64,000 nt of DNA from Neurospora tetrasperma FGSC 2508 (GCF_000213175.1 NW_009799179.1:2465744-2529743), one strand, 5' to 3'. Counted from the first letter of the stretch, positions 25,601-37,747 are shown. Notes: generated by a model not told the origin, from the letters alone. A program made the numbers and translations.

Positions 25601-26460
25601 AACAAAAGTGCTGACATGAAAAGGAGTGAACGGCGCAGAGGGGGTGGGTGAGCGACGACGGGAATGCCTGGGAGACTGCGTGACTGATAGTGACCGGCCC
25701 GTGACCACTTCCGGAACACTCGGACAGACGGATTTGTGATCTCGAACACTCCGTCAGAAGCGGGTCGGGACCGCAAGCCAGCTTACCTTATCTCCGGACC
25801 GCTTACTATAGCGGACGAGACCAACGATGGCCTTACGCTGGTGTACTTTTACTTGACTGTACAACGATTAAAATCGTGAAGTGCAGTGCAGTGGTGTAAA
25901 CTTTCACTTCACTGCAGTTCACGGGTTTCTGCCCCTGGGCTCTGTCTGAGCTCGGACCATCCCCCTGAAATTACAGTACGGTCCAGCTGTGTCCTGTACA
26001 GGGGGGTTAGGGTTCTTTTCAGCCAATGGCCCATGCCCCCACTGCAGGAGTTTTCTTTGATTCAGACATCAAGATGAACAACGAAGAACCACCAGCAGAC
26101 GGATTCACAGGTTGACTTAAACAGTTGTTCATGTCACTCATTCATTAGCTGCCTATCTAGGTACCTAGGTAGGGACTCTGTGAGTATGACTTCATGCACT
26201 AATGTTTACCGTAACCAACATTCGGATTCCATCATTATGCCGTTTATCCCGCAATGAGAGGAGTGAGGTTCCCGCAATGCACGACTTCCTTCGTATACAA
26301 GCTTCAGTCCCCATTTGCGCGCGGGTGGCCTAAAACCCTTTCTCTAAAGGAGTGCCCAAATTCATCCGCCGATATGAGACCATACCAGGTATCGTACGCC
26401 ATGCATGCCGTTTCCAAAACCAACTCTTAAACTATATTAACCGCCGCACAAACGTCAGAA
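22623..26460. other. Long intergenic region with many GGTACC/TAGGTA words
   Basis: About 3.8 kb without a gene. GGTAGGTACC-type words are dense at 23418-23470, 23868-23890, 24768-24780, 24868-24880 and 26158-26172. GTGCAGTGC-type words recur at 25020-25150 and 25880-25922, the latter forming an imperfect hairpin (GTGAAGTGCAGTG / CACTTCACTGCAGTTCAC). Their meaning is unknown. Confidence 0.5.
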
Positions 26461-27640
26461 TCATTGCTTCTTTTGCTCCTGAGTGGTAACGACGTATTCG
26501 TCACTCTCGTACTGGGGAAGCGCACCACCCTCTTCAAGCTTGGCCAAGTCGGCAGGAAAGTAGATGCCGTCGATGGGAACCGGGTCCTGGTTGTGGAGGT
26601 ACATAAAGTAGTAGAACATTCCACAGAAGCCGCCGCCGCCGATGACGTTGCCGAGGAGTGAAGGAATGATGCCTGTGGTCAAAAAGTGTTAGTTTCTTCT
26701 ACACCTGCGAAGGGTCCTAACCAAGAAAACATACCCTTCCAGATGTACAGGCCCACAGTAACGCCAGGGGTGTGGTGCCAGATACCAAAAGGAATGTAGA
26801 ACATGTTGACGACAACGTGGTCGAGACCGAGAATGGCAAAGCAGAAAACAGGCCACCACATGCCCATGGCACGGGACATGAGATCCCGACCGGCCAGACC
26901 GAGATAGGCAGCGAGACACACGAGCCAGTTGCAGCCGATGGCGCGAATGAAGATCTGATGCCATTCGGGAACAACCTGCTTGTTGTAGACGAGGTTCTGG
27001 ATCACCTTTACCTGTGCAGGATCCGTGAACAAGCCGCCATCTGGAAACAGAGAGACCAATCAGCATTGCTCCAAGGCAATAACTCCCGTCGTCGGACAAG
27101 GAGAAAGAAACGACAAAAACTTACAACCAAAGATAATCGCCATGACAAAAAGACAGCCGGCGAAATTACCCCAGAAGCAGATGAACCAGTGCAGCAACAT
27201 CTTATGCCAGGGGATACGGCCTTGAAGACAAGCCACACCAGTCAACTGTTGGACATCAAGTTAGCATCTGAGAAACAGAAAAACCTGGCATCTTCAACAT
27301 CCACCCTCCCAAAGTCACATACCATGGTCGAACCGGTAAACAAGTCGGCACCGCTCATAAAGATCATAACCAAGGCGCAAGGGAAGAGAATGGAGCTGAG
27401 AGTCTTGACGAGACCAGGAGTGTTCTCGGCCATCCAGGGAATATTAATGGCGACAAGGGTGGCACCAGAGGCGAAGGCTGCTATACAGCCGGCAGACACG
27501 GCTGAGCAAAAGACCTTGGCGGGGAACATGTTGGCCTTGAAGGTGCCCAGACGGCCGACGATTTCAATCGTCTCGATAGGGCTGTAGGCGTTGCCATTGC
27601 GAATCCAGACGGTATTTGGCTGGTTTTGAATGCGAGACAT
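26461..27640 (-). CDS. Formate/nitrite transporter (FNT) family protein
   Basis: Four exons (27640-27323, 27245-27125, 27040-26735, 26672-26461) with introns of 77, 84 and 62 nt give 318 aa. Both FNT signatures are present: FMSGADLFTGS (about residues 94-104) and AIGCNWLVCLAAY (about 180-192). The intervening LLHWFICFWGNFAG is the membrane segment with the family's N-x-x-G turn, and DHVVVNMFYIPFGI and NVIGGGGFCGMFYYFMYLH make up the last helices. FNT proteins are pentameric plasma-membrane channels with about six helices per subunit that pass formate, nitrite or related small anions. In Aspergillus the FNT member NitA carries nitrite. I cannot tell formate from nitrite here. No nitrate-assimilation gene is adjacent, so an assimilation-cluster role is not supported. 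Confidence 0.93.
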
Positions 27641-30616
27641 TGTGGCGGCTTGACGACCAGCTCTCACAAGCTTGGAACCGATGGGTGTTGTTATATGACG
27701 GATGGAAGAGAGGCGTCCCCCCGTATTGGGAACTTTGGCCGATGTTGGACGAACTGCCGAGTGTCGAGGGAGGTTCAGGAACTATGTCGCGCCCAGCGAG
27801 AAGTGAGAGCTGTTCGTGACGGTATGAGGTTGAGCTGAGGTGAGCTAGGGTGGTATGAGAAGAGAGGATGAACCAACGGCTGACAAACTTGGACCAAGGT
27901 CGAGGCAAGCGGTCCTTCAAATGTATGTGAGCCGGACTGGGGAGACAGGCCTAAAAAAGTAGTCCCCCCAAAGCGGTGGATATCTCGTGGCTCCTGTGGT
28001 GGAGTCGAGTTCCAACACCAGGTACACCCATCGACATTCGAGACCAAGAATGGAAGGCCCTATCCCTGTTTGTTGAGATATGAAGTCACTCCCTCAGGAG
28101 CATGTTCATGGTGGTGAAGCGTACGCGTCCGCGAGTTTTGCAACTCTACGGACGGCAAACATGGAAGTTGGACCAAGACTCGAGTTCCGAAATCGAGGCT
28201 CAGGAGAGAACGGATAAGGAACGCTATTGACTCTGGATGAACACCCTGACTCTCACGCTACCAGTGAGACTGTGGAATTCCAGTTGTTTAGAACCGGAGC
28301 TGCCCAGGTCTCGTCCGGGATTAGCACGGCAGGGTGAGGACAGAAAAACCTGGGGTTGAGGAGCACAAAATGTGCACAAGATGAAGTGAAGTCCAGACGC
28401 GGCGCACCGGCCCCGTACGCATCCGGGTCTTGACGGTTCTCGGAGTCGGTATAAGTGGTTCATGAACAGCACAAACCCCCAACGGTGACTGCTTCATGTG
28501 TCGAATGCTCACTTGACTATCCCATTTTTCCCTTCCCCAATGTCATCTGTTTCGGATGGCCCGTAACCCCCACAACAAGAGGGCGCAAGTGAAAGGATCG
28601 TGGAGGAAGGCTTTTCTCCAAAGGGGGGTTCAAAATCTCTTGCTTCACCACAACAAGGGAGCAAATTTGACCGAGGCGGTGGGCCCCATCGAGGTGTGAT
28701 GACTCGCGCCATACCCTGCTTACCGTGATCAGCTGTGATCAAACCCCGCGGAGTCGCAGAAGCTTACACATAACCCTCGATGACCTTCCTTTGATTCTAA
28801 ATCCAGCGGTTGTTGGATCACCAGCAGTTGACTGTGGACCATATTGCCTAACGGGCATCTTTGAAGTGCATGGCGACGATGCTTGGGGTTCTCTTTTGCG
28901 TACAAAGGTCCGTCGACGGTGAAGCGTGAGTCTTTGCCGACTGTTCCTTCCGCAGCGGCCTCTCTCGAATCTCCATTCTGCCTGAGGTTAATGCGCGGTC
29001 TGTCGTGTGCGACCAAAAGATAAGTGTAACCCCCTTTTCTTCAGGTTTAGCCGAATCCAAGGTAAACAAAGCAAAGGAGGCAACGAACGCCCAGACTGCC
29101 CGGCAATAACGAACCTCCTTGTGTCCGTTGGGCCGTGCGCTTGGCGGGCAGCCGGCAATATCGAGGTAGCATTGCGTGAACCGGCACCGATACGGCTAGC
29201 ACGCGACACTCTGCGCCCCATTACATGGAACATTCTGCGCACCAACAAGTGCGACGCTAATAGCGTACGACCAACGGGTAAGCCAGGTCTTGGCAGAGAC
29301 GACGATCTCGACTGACGAGTCGACGATGAGCCGATTTCTGAGCAGCCGGCGAGCATGGTGTCATCTGCTGAGCACTGCAAGTTACAGCGGCACGCCTGGC
29401 GCTGTATTTCGTTCGCATAGCAGCTCTATCGGTATCGTCCGTACTGAAGCCCGTATTGTAACTTGCGTGCGTAACCGGGGGATTGGCCGTTCTCAATTGT
29501 CATTGGCGGTCGGTTGGCGGTTATGCGTTGGCGCGGGAGGTTGACCTGGGCGGGAGGAACAGATGGGGTCAAGGGAACGTGGAGAAAGCCCCGAATGGAA
29601 AGCTTAAACCCGACGGGGGTGTACAGGTACAGTGAGTGAGGAAATCTTGTAATCCTTGAAAACCCCCCCATGAATCTGCGACCTCCCATTAGGAACACCC
29701 CAGCATCCCACTCTGCGCTCTTTCCGCTGCACAGACTTATGAGCCTCCCCTTCCAGATCCGCCGTCGATGCTTGCCCAATCCGCACAAAGCCGCTCTCAC
29801 CTACTCCGCTGCCATTGTCAACCCTGTCGGCGACAAAGGATGTCTGTGACAACCGCTCATAATTCACTACATGTGGAGTAGACCCTCTTATCTTCAACTC
29901 TTGTGGAGAGCCACGGACGAAGGAAAAGGCAACTTCGTGCCGGTCATCAAGGATCTCGGATACAATGGCGGAAAGTGGTGTGTTGTCGACGTGTTGCGGC
30001 AAGAAAGCTGGAAATCCGGTTGTCGGTCGTGACGGTGTAATGCCGGCGTGCCGTTCTTCCCATCAGTACCATTTGTCCTCCATGATCTCGGTCGGAGAAA
30101 CCCTGCTCATACGAGCTACTCTCCCAATTGCCGCCTATGGTCCAGCAACTGGTTACCCGTGAGCGCTGGTCAAGATTCGTTGTCGTTCTCGGTATAGCAA
30201 AGGCTGGCATGTACGAGGCCAAGCTGAAGAAGCATGAAGGCGCCCTCGAAGGCCGTTTCAGGCCCGCTAGGAGCACGAGTATCATAACTATCGTCCGCCG
30301 GTGGACACTGGGCCTCTCGACTCCTTGATTTCATTTTTCTCCGCTCGTCCTTGAGGGAGCGACACCGACTCTTCGACCTCAGAGCGGGATTCAACCGTGG
30401 GAAGGCTTCCAATGCTCAGCGCCGCCTCCTGTTGTGGACCAAGGGCACAATTCCAACCCACGCAGCTGACTGACGTCAGCCACTTACACAATGAAACAGT
30501 CTTTTGTACCGGATGAACTGGAACTCGCAGGAGGTATCATGACATCAGAGATATGAGCAACAGACACCGGCCGATGATCCCCTGGTCCAGCGGCTCCGAT
30601 GATTCCACACCGACCT

Positions 30617-30648
<32 letters not shown>

Positions 30649-31637
30649 AGCAGATAGTATCTTCTCCCAAGAATCATAACGCCAATCTCCAAACCCACGA
30701 AACACCAACTCAATTATTTTGGACGACAACGACAACGACGACAACCCTCTTGCTCGGGCTAGAAGCAACAAACAAAAAGAAAAGGGAATGTGGTGCCGAG
30801 TAGGGCAGGGAGCCCGAATCCGGAGCGGAAAAAAGCAGATCTAAGGCCCTAGCTTAGCCGAGCGACCCTGTTCTCGAAAACCTTGCCAATCAACGGTTCC
30901 CGTCCGCCGCGCGAGTCTCCTGTTCACTCGTCTGCGCTCCCCGTCTCAAGCGCCAAGCTCGTTGCTGTTGCTGGTCGACAGTATAACAAAGCTCATCCAC
31001 AGGCGACGCCATGGACACAACACCAGTACTTTCGGGGGGCCGAGACCACCGGGTGTTGACTGTCTCTCTGCAAGGTCTCGACCTGGCAACTATTGCACTC
31101 TCTCTAGCAATTTCCCGAGACGGCACACATCTTGGGTCCCCGCCGGAAGATTGCCTAGAGCTGGGGAAAACTGCCCCCATCTTCACCTCCCGGGGCTGTT
31201 CCCCATGGAGCTCGCCCAAAATCTGGTTACCGTTATCCTCTATGCCAGCGGCATCGTCAAGCTTGTCGCAACTGGTGGCTGAGTTACTGAGCGGCGACCG
31301 AGTGACGTAAATGACGTTGTCACGTGGATGGACAATTGCAGATGGGCCGTTGGCAGAGCTTGAAGCTGGAAATCTTCACCGCCATCCCCATCCGACAGGT
31401 TTCAATGTTGATGCGACACTGATCCACCAAGGGAGGTACTTGTCATTGACATGAATCTTGGTATCGGTCTCGTCCAGGTTTGCGGTTACCCTGTTCCCAC
31501 GCTCTTGCGTCGAGGCGATCGACATACCGCTCCCACTATCACCACCATCACCACCACCACCATCGGCCCCCCGAGCTTCGATGTCGGATATTCACAGCGC
31601 GGCTTCTATTCGGAACAATCCAGCATAAACGCGACGG
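27641..31637. other. Long intergenic region, no gene recognised
   Basis: About 4 kb between the FNT gene and the membrane-protein fragment. Several mid-size open frames exist on the minus strand (for example 29604-30002), but none show known domains or splice partners. A CAC/ACC repeat occurs at 31538-31565. The CAG repeat is listed separately. Confidence 0.45.
30616..30652. repeat. CAG/CTG trinucleotide repeat
   Basis: About 11 units of CAG with one CAA interruption, not inside a convincing gene. Confidence 0.8.
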
Positions 31638-32195
31638 TCATAGTTGTCGTATTCGTCCACGCTCGACAAGGCGCCCATTCCACCTGCTTTCATCTTCGAC
31701 ATCGGGCTCGTTGTGGTGGGGTTTGAGCGGCGCCGTCGTTGTGTGAGAGAGTGAGTGAGTCCCTGGATCCTCGCCTACTGTGGAAGTTTCTGCTGTGGGT
31801 GCCGTGTAATAGGGGTCATCAAGAGGAGACTGTGGTCGTGGATGTAATGGCTTAGGGTGGAGAATAGCCGACCGAAAAAATCGCTGAATAAGCGGCTTGA
31901 GAATCATGATACATGCACAAGTGATGGCAGCATTGACTTTTGCACTCGTCAAGAACATGAGTGTCGTCATGTTGGATGTCGAGTCGAACAGCTCATATGT
32001 CTTGAGCGATGGTGTAAAGTTCTTTCGGTTGTTTTCGATGGGAACCAGGAGGTGGAGGACAGAGACGATGCAAATGCTGAACGAGCGGGAAACAGTGAGC
32101 CATGCTAAATATGATAACCGGCACTTAGCTCCGAGAAAGGGGACGAGCAGGCTGGTTGGTGTTTCTCGACTGACAAAAGCCCAAACCAAACACAT
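31638..32195 (-). pseudogene. Fragment resembling C-terminal part of a SAT4/rhodopsin-type fungal membrane protein
   Basis: The 185-codon minus-strand frame contains hydrophobic helices ending in RSFSICIVSVLHLL, then FDSTSNMTTLMFLTSAKVNA and AITCACIMILKPLIQRFF. The last segments resemble the final helix and the 'CAxLxxLKPLxxRF' exit of fungal SAT4 (rhodopsin-domain) integral membrane proteins, followed by a Pro/Ser/Thr-rich hydrophilic tail. The expected five preceding helices are not found in the next kilobase upstream on this strand, and the frame has no good start codon. I therefore read it as a truncated relic, or as the 3' part of a gene whose 5' exons lie in the unsequenced gap or were not recognised. 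Family assignment rests on pattern memory only. Confidence 0.35.
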
Positions 32196-32923
32196 CAGCT
32201 AGGGCCGTCTTCTGCTGCCGTGGTAGCTTCGCTCTGGAAAAAGCCGGCATGGCAGAGGGTTGCGAGAGGGACACATCCGCTCTATCCAGCTGTAGGTGAA
32301 GATGGGCTGATAAAGTAGTAAGATGGAGATTCTGGTGAAGGCGAGATTAAGAGAGCACTAGTGAATGATCCCGTAGAAGGCTGCTTGGGTGGTGCCTCTA
32401 ATAGCAGTGGTCATTTTGGTGAGGACAGCCCGGACGGCCTCTTCATCGCGTGTTTCTGCGTTGTCCAGGCAGCGGGGTCGATCCTCTGCGACCTGAGAAG
32501 TTCATTCTCCTGGCCAAAGTAAAGCTGCGGACTCGATCTGTTTGGGACACGTCGTATGCGGAAACGCTGTTGCCAAACTCTCGGACTTGTCGGTGTGTTT
32601 ACTGCCAATCTTGGTGAGAAGTCCAGCGGTGGTGGATTTCGGAAAGTGTGAGGTGTAGAGGTATTGATTGAAATTTGGCTGCTGTTGCGATTGGCTGGGG
32701 AAGGTGAGTTTTGGGTTGCCTCAGCTCGATATTGCAACTCCGTCGCTCTTGCCCTCGTCATGTTATACCTCTAGAGGTAGGTACCTACCCAGACCATCCA
32801 ACCCCGCGCCTATCAAATCTTTGATCTCCTCCAACTGATCGAGGAAGTCACCCGGAGGTGCGAGATCTTCATCGGTTTTAGTTACGCCAGGCTCAACCAA
32901 GCGGCATATCATTTTGATGTTCC

Positions 32924-32957
32924 TACGGTGGCCCAAGTTTGGGTTATGCTCAATTGA
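32924..32957 (-). repeat. 34-bp inverted repeat, left arm (partner 34617-34650)
   Basis: Read on the minus strand, this arm begins TCAATTGAGCATAACCCA and ends in TGGGCCACCGTA. The same 34 bases, with one difference, occur on the plus strand at 34617-34650, across the assembly gap. The arms are 1.66 kb apart, counting the N run at its stated length. Confidence 0.85.
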
Positions 32958-33080
32958 CAAAGTTTGGTTGAAAAAGAGTCCCTGACAGTGGCAGCCGCTA
33001 GACTCGCACCGAAGGGTGTCATTCAGATTCCAGTACTAATACAACTCCGACATCCAACCCCAACCCCAACTCCAACACCA

Positions 33081-33180
33081 GCAATGAAGCAATGAAGCAA
33101 TGAAGCAATGAAGCAATGAAGCAATGAAGCAATGAAGCAATGAAGCAATGGGAGTCAATGGGAGTCAATGGGAGTCAATG
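33081..33180 (+). repeat. Tandem microrepeats (GCAATGAA)n then (GGAGTCAATG)3
   Basis: About eight copies of the 8-mer GCAATGAA (33081-33147) run directly into three copies of a 10-mer that shares the CAATG core. The shared core suggests that one array grew from the other by slippage. Confidence 0.9.
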
Positions 33181-33352
33181 GGAGCTGATAGGAGGAGGTT
33201 CTTTGACTTCGCGGAAGGTTTGCCAAGGTCTTGGGTAGCAGTGCAAATAGACCCCTGGACCTTCTCCAAATTTAGGCGTCTTTGGAATTTGGGGTATCTC
33301 TACCTTTTAAGGTAACAGTGCAAATGGATCTCCTCCCCTCCGCTCCCATTGA

Positions 33353-34338
33353 NNNNNNNNNNNNNNNNNNNNNNNNNNNNNNNNNNNNNNNNNNNNNNNN
33401 NNNNNNNNNNNNNNNNNNNNNNNNNNNNNNNNNNNNNNNNNNNNNNNNNNNNNNNNNNNNNNNNNNNNNNNNNNNNNNNNNNNNNNNNNNNNNNNNNNNN
33501 NNNNNNNNNNNNNNNNNNNNNNNNNNNNNNNNNNNNNNNNNNNNNNNNNNNNNNNNNNNNNNNNNNNNNNNNNNNNNNNNNNNNNNNNNNNNNNNNNNNN
33601 NNNNNNNNNNNNNNNNNNNNNNNNNNNNNNNNNNNNNNNNNNNNNNNNNNNNNNNNNNNNNNNNNNNNNNNNNNNNNNNNNNNNNNNNNNNNNNNNNNNN
33701 NNNNNNNNNNNNNNNNNNNNNNNNNNNNNNNNNNNNNNNNNNNNNNNNNNNNNNNNNNNNNNNNNNNNNNNNNNNNNNNNNNNNNNNNNNNNNNNNNNNN
33801 NNNNNNNNNNNNNNNNNNNNNNNNNNNNNNNNNNNNNNNNNNNNNNNNNNNNNNNNNNNNNNNNNNNNNNNNNNNNNNNNNNNNNNNNNNNNNNNNNNNN
33901 NNNNNNNNNNNNNNNNNNNNNNNNNNNNNNNNNNNNNNNNNNNNNNNNNNNNNNNNNNNNNNNNNNNNNNNNNNNNNNNNNNNNNNNNNNNNNNNNNNNN
34001 NNNNNNNNNNNNNNNNNNNNNNNNNNNNNNNNNNNNNNNNNNNNNNNNNNNNNNNNNNNNNNNNNNNNNNNNNNNNNNNNNNNNNNNNNNNNNNNNNNNN
34101 NNNNNNNNNNNNNNNNNNNNNNNNNNNNNNNNNNNNNNNNNNNNNNNNNNNNNNNNNNNNNNNNNNNNNNNNNNNNNNNNNNNNNNNNNNNNNNNNNNNN
34201 NNNNNNNNNNNNNNNNNNNNNNNNNNNNNNNNNNNNNNNNNNNNNNNNNNNNNNNNNNNNNNNNNNNNNNNNNNNNNNNNNNNNNNNNNNNNNNNNNNNN
34301 NNNNNNNNNNNNNNNNNNNNNNNNNNNNNNNNNNNNNN
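33353..34338. other. Assembly gap (986 N)
   Basis: Run of N. Both edges are low complexity: poly-C/T and poly-A/G tracts at 34339-34490 on the right, microrepeats shortly to the left. The gap is probably a repeat or homopolymer region that failed to assemble. Confidence 0.99.
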
Positions 34339-36104
34339 TTTTTCCCCCCCCCCCTTTCCCCCCCTCCCCTCCTTTCTTCCCTTTTTCTTTTTTTTTTCCC
34401 CCCCCCCCCTGAAAAATTGGAAAAAAAAAAAAGATTGAAAAAGAAAGAAAAAGAGTGAAGGTGGGGGGGGGGGGAGAAGGAAGAAAGAAGGTAAACCTCT
34501 AGAAATGTCGAAGAATGTGTCAATGGGTGTGAAGGACGGGAAGTGTATAGAAGGAGGTAGAGGCGTTAGTGTAAAAAGGCTTGCAGCTGAGGCCAGATGG
34601 AAGTTCGGACCAGCTTTCAATTGAGCATAACCCAGACTTGGGCCACCGTATGTTCCGGCGGGAAAGTACCGTATCGAGTGGGAGAAACCACACCACCGCA
34701 AAAATCTCTTTTTCAAGTCGAATTTATCCCCACGCTCCAAGGCCAATCGCTTACAATCCACCCAAGGAACAACCTGCAGGCCGGCACTTCAATAAGGGAA
34801 CGTAGCATCCAGACACAGCGAAACGATGCAATTGGCTTGTGAACCGTGGGGATATTCGGTGATCCTTTTCCGTGACGGTTGGTTTCGCGAACAGGGAACT
34901 ATCCTTGTCTTGTACCCAAAAAGTGCCATGGTGAGCATGGATGGGAATTCTTGGGCCCATTGGCGTCGGAGCATGTTCGGGTTCGGGAATGGCAACTAGC
35001 TGTCTACTCTGCTTTGTGAAATCCGAACCATCAAAGATGCTAGCGGGGATGAAACCTCTTTGTTTTTTTTTTTTCTATTCATCTCACAAGTTTTATTCGA
35101 ACGAACTGTATGTGAAAAGTTCCATCCTCTTTTTTTGCCTTTTTTTTTCCACTTGCAAAAGAACTGCCATCCTTGTTGACACTTAAAATCGGCCCTATTC
35201 TTTGGCTACTTTGACAGGCGGATCTGGCGTTTTTTAACATAACCTCCCTAGAAGCAAGCAATACGCTTTTGTGGTAGATGGTGATGGCTTCAAAGGCAAA
35301 CTTGGCGTTGTTTGGTTGCACTTTCAGCCCTTGGCAAGTTTTTTGGAAACAGAGTTGAAGAATCCTACGTAGGGTGGGTCCGTCAGAGCGAGAATGTACG
35401 TGGTTGCCAGACATTTTCAGCTCTGCATCCATAACATCGGAACAAACTGCAGTGGTGCTGTTTCTTTATAACGCTGTGACCAATTCTTGCGATATGATTT
35501 GCAGCTGACAACGATCAAAAGTCTGAGGCGCTTTTAGCCCAGACAAGTGAGTATATGTCAACAATATTCAAACTCACGACTACACAAGACGAACAATAGA
35601 AGAAACAAGAAAGAAAAACAATCTAACCCACACCATTCAACAAAACTCACACCGCTAACACCTCTCTTGTGTATGTATAGTTTGGATAGATCGTTTTAAC
35701 AAAAAAGAACTGAACAAAATCTTAGCAAAGAGCCAACCAAACCGAACGGCCGATATACGCCTTGAATTCCCACCCAGGCAAAAAAAACATTCAATTGAGC
35801 CTCCTTTACCATTTGATCCCATCCATCCCTACGCAAACCTTTATTGATCCGTCATTATCATTACAATTAATGTACACGGGTCACTAACAACGGCCAGGTC
35901 GAGGCTAGTTCAAGAATCAGTGCAACAGTCAGTCCAGCAATCAGTCCAAGAGTAAGTCCCGAGACTTTCTCTGAAGAGTTGAAGCTGAGGACCGCAAGAT
36001 ACCTCAAGCAGTGGAAACAAGAAGCGAGGTCAAAGCCACAGAAGACCGAGACCAGTCCGCGTTTTTACACTTTAACTGTCTTCGGTTACTCCTGTCCCCT
36101 GTCC
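34339..36104. other. Low-complexity gap edge and intergenic sequence
   Basis: 34339-34490 is homopolymer-rich (C, T, A and G runs) and may be unreliable sequence. From 34500 to 36104 no gene is recognised. T-runs at 35058-35073 and 35130-35150, and A-rich leader-like sequence at 35590-35720, are visible. Confidence 0.5.
34617..34650 (+). repeat. 34-bp inverted repeat, right arm
   Basis: Partner of 32924-32957. Sequence similarity stops sharply on both sides of the 34 bases. Confidence 0.85.
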
Positions 36105-37747
36105 CTACCCCTGGGTCTGTGGAAGCCCCGCAACCTCCTCCTCGTCCTCATCGTGCTGGCCCTCCTGGGGAGGAGAAGAAGATCCTTCATTCAACTTCCG
36201 CGCCCGCTCGACCGCCTCTTCCAGCTCCTGATGATGTCTCGCCACGACCTGACGCATCTTGCCCAAGTTGAGCTGCAACATGTTGGTCTCCTGATCGAGC
36301 ATGCCGCGCTCGTGTTCCGTCAGCATCAACCGGCGCTGCAGCATCTCGACGCGCTCGCGCTCGCACACTTGCCAGGCGTCCTTCCGGATCTGCTCGGCGG
36401 CGGCGCGGGGGTCTTGGCTCATGGCTATGGTAGCCATGGTGTTGCTGGGCCGATGTTGGCCCCGGCCTCCGGGAGTTCCTGGTACTCTCATTCCCATTCC
36501 TACTCCGGGATCGCCGGCCATGGGTTGTTGTGGTGGTTGCTGCATGTATGGTGACGGTATTGGGAGAGGTGCTGGGGAGGCCATACCCGAAGTCATCACC
36601 ATGCCCGCTGATCCCATTCCCATGGACATGCCGCCGTGCATGTTTGGTACGGGCATGCCCATGTTCATGCCCATTCCCATGCCGTTGTCGGCCATGCCGT
36701 TGGGCATTTCGTTTCCCATGACGTTGCTCATACCGTTGCCCATCCCCATGGGTATTCCCATCGGCGTTATCGGTTGGGCGCCAAGTCCACCTATAGGCGT
36801 CGTCGGTGTTGAGTAGGCGTTGCGTGCATGTACCTGATAATCTGCCATCCAAGCCACAGGGCCGCTAACTCCGGGAGTATGGGTCTGCATGGTCTGCATG
36901 ATGTTTGGTCGGCCGGGGAAGTTGGGGATAGGGCCAGGATGTTTGCGCTTCATCTGCGACTGGAGAACTGCCGTGTTCAACGCACTTGCCGCCGCGAGCT
37001 TCGGCTTGCTGTCTGGTTTTCCAATCTTGCTGGTTGATTTGACCTTCCTGTGATGGGGTCCAGTTGGCATCAAGTTTAGTTTCCCTGCTCTCCTCGCCTG
37101 ACCCCCTGGAGATGCTGGTTCGTTGACACTGGATTTCTGCATGAGCGGTACTAGGCGCTGGTTGCTGGGTTCGATTTTGATCTCGGCAGATTCGCTCCTC
37201 CTCAAGGCGGCAAAGTCGGGAAACTCGGTATAGGGAGAAAGAGCCGGCTGGCTACCTGTCTCCCAGCCCGCTGAAGCATTTGGATATGACATGGACTCCT
37301 CAGGCGACATTGAGTGTGTTATGGCCGCTGTGCCAAAATAGTCGCCGCCATGGGGATATGGTTCGTGGGAAGGCGTCACTGAAGCAACACTCCAGTCGGC
37401 GGCGAACATGGAGGCATTTGGATCATGGCCGCCCCATCGCGGGGTGCCTGTCGGTGTTTGCTGATTCTCCCAGGCGTTGAAGGGGACACCTTCTGTAACC
37501 ACGGGCATGGGAACGCTCATGCCGGGCTGTGTCCATGGACTCGTGACGAGATTTTGGGTATCCCATGCTTGAAGGGCGTCGTTCGGATGGACTTGGGAGG
37601 TGGGCATCTGAGAGTTAATCACTAGGTCAGTTGTATGTTCAGACGCATGTGCCTTGCATACATATGTACATGTCAAGCAGAAGCAGCGACGGGGATGCGC
37701 ACCTCTCCCAGGCCATTGTCGTGGGGAATGTAGCTGCCTGCCATCAT
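36105..37747 (-). CDS. Met/Gly/Pro-rich protein with C-terminal coiled coil, function unknown
   Basis: The main exon (37607-36105) encodes 500 aa starting MPTSQVHPNDALQAWDTQN. A short 45-nt first exon (37747-37703, MMAGSYIPHDNGLGE) joined through a 95-nt GTGCGC...CAG intron keeps frame and gives 515 aa. I favour this because the 500-aa start sits directly on a CTCTCAG acceptor. The N-terminal half is disordered (Pro/Ser/Thr/Gln). The middle carries basic patches (HHRKVKSTSKIGKPDSKPK, QSQMKRKHPG), followed by a low-complexity GMGMG/NGM/PMG region of about 90 residues rich in Met and Gly. The last ~80 residues before an acidic tail form a strong coiled coil (RREMLQRRL-like heptads around LMLTEHERGMLDQETNMLQL, then HHQELEEAVERARKL). 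It has no bZIP basic region, so I do not call it a transcription factor. It could be a nuclear scaffold or coactivator, which is inference. I do not recognise the family. Confidence 0.8.

Larger units (their letters stand above)
32196..33352. other. Intergenic with short repeats up to the assembly gap
   Basis: No gene recognised. It contains one arm of a 34-bp inverted repeat (32924-32957) and an array of 8-bp and 10-bp tandem repeats (33081-33180), listed separately. Confidence 0.5.

Noticed and set aside
10626-27640. Secondary-metabolite or resistance cluster (MFS, MATE, FNT)
   Set aside because: No synthase, oxidase or pathway regulator lies between them, and the genes are many kilobases apart with mixed orientation.
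33282-34761. Long open frames on both strands across 33282-34761
   Set aside because: They consist mostly of unknown bases from the assembly gap.
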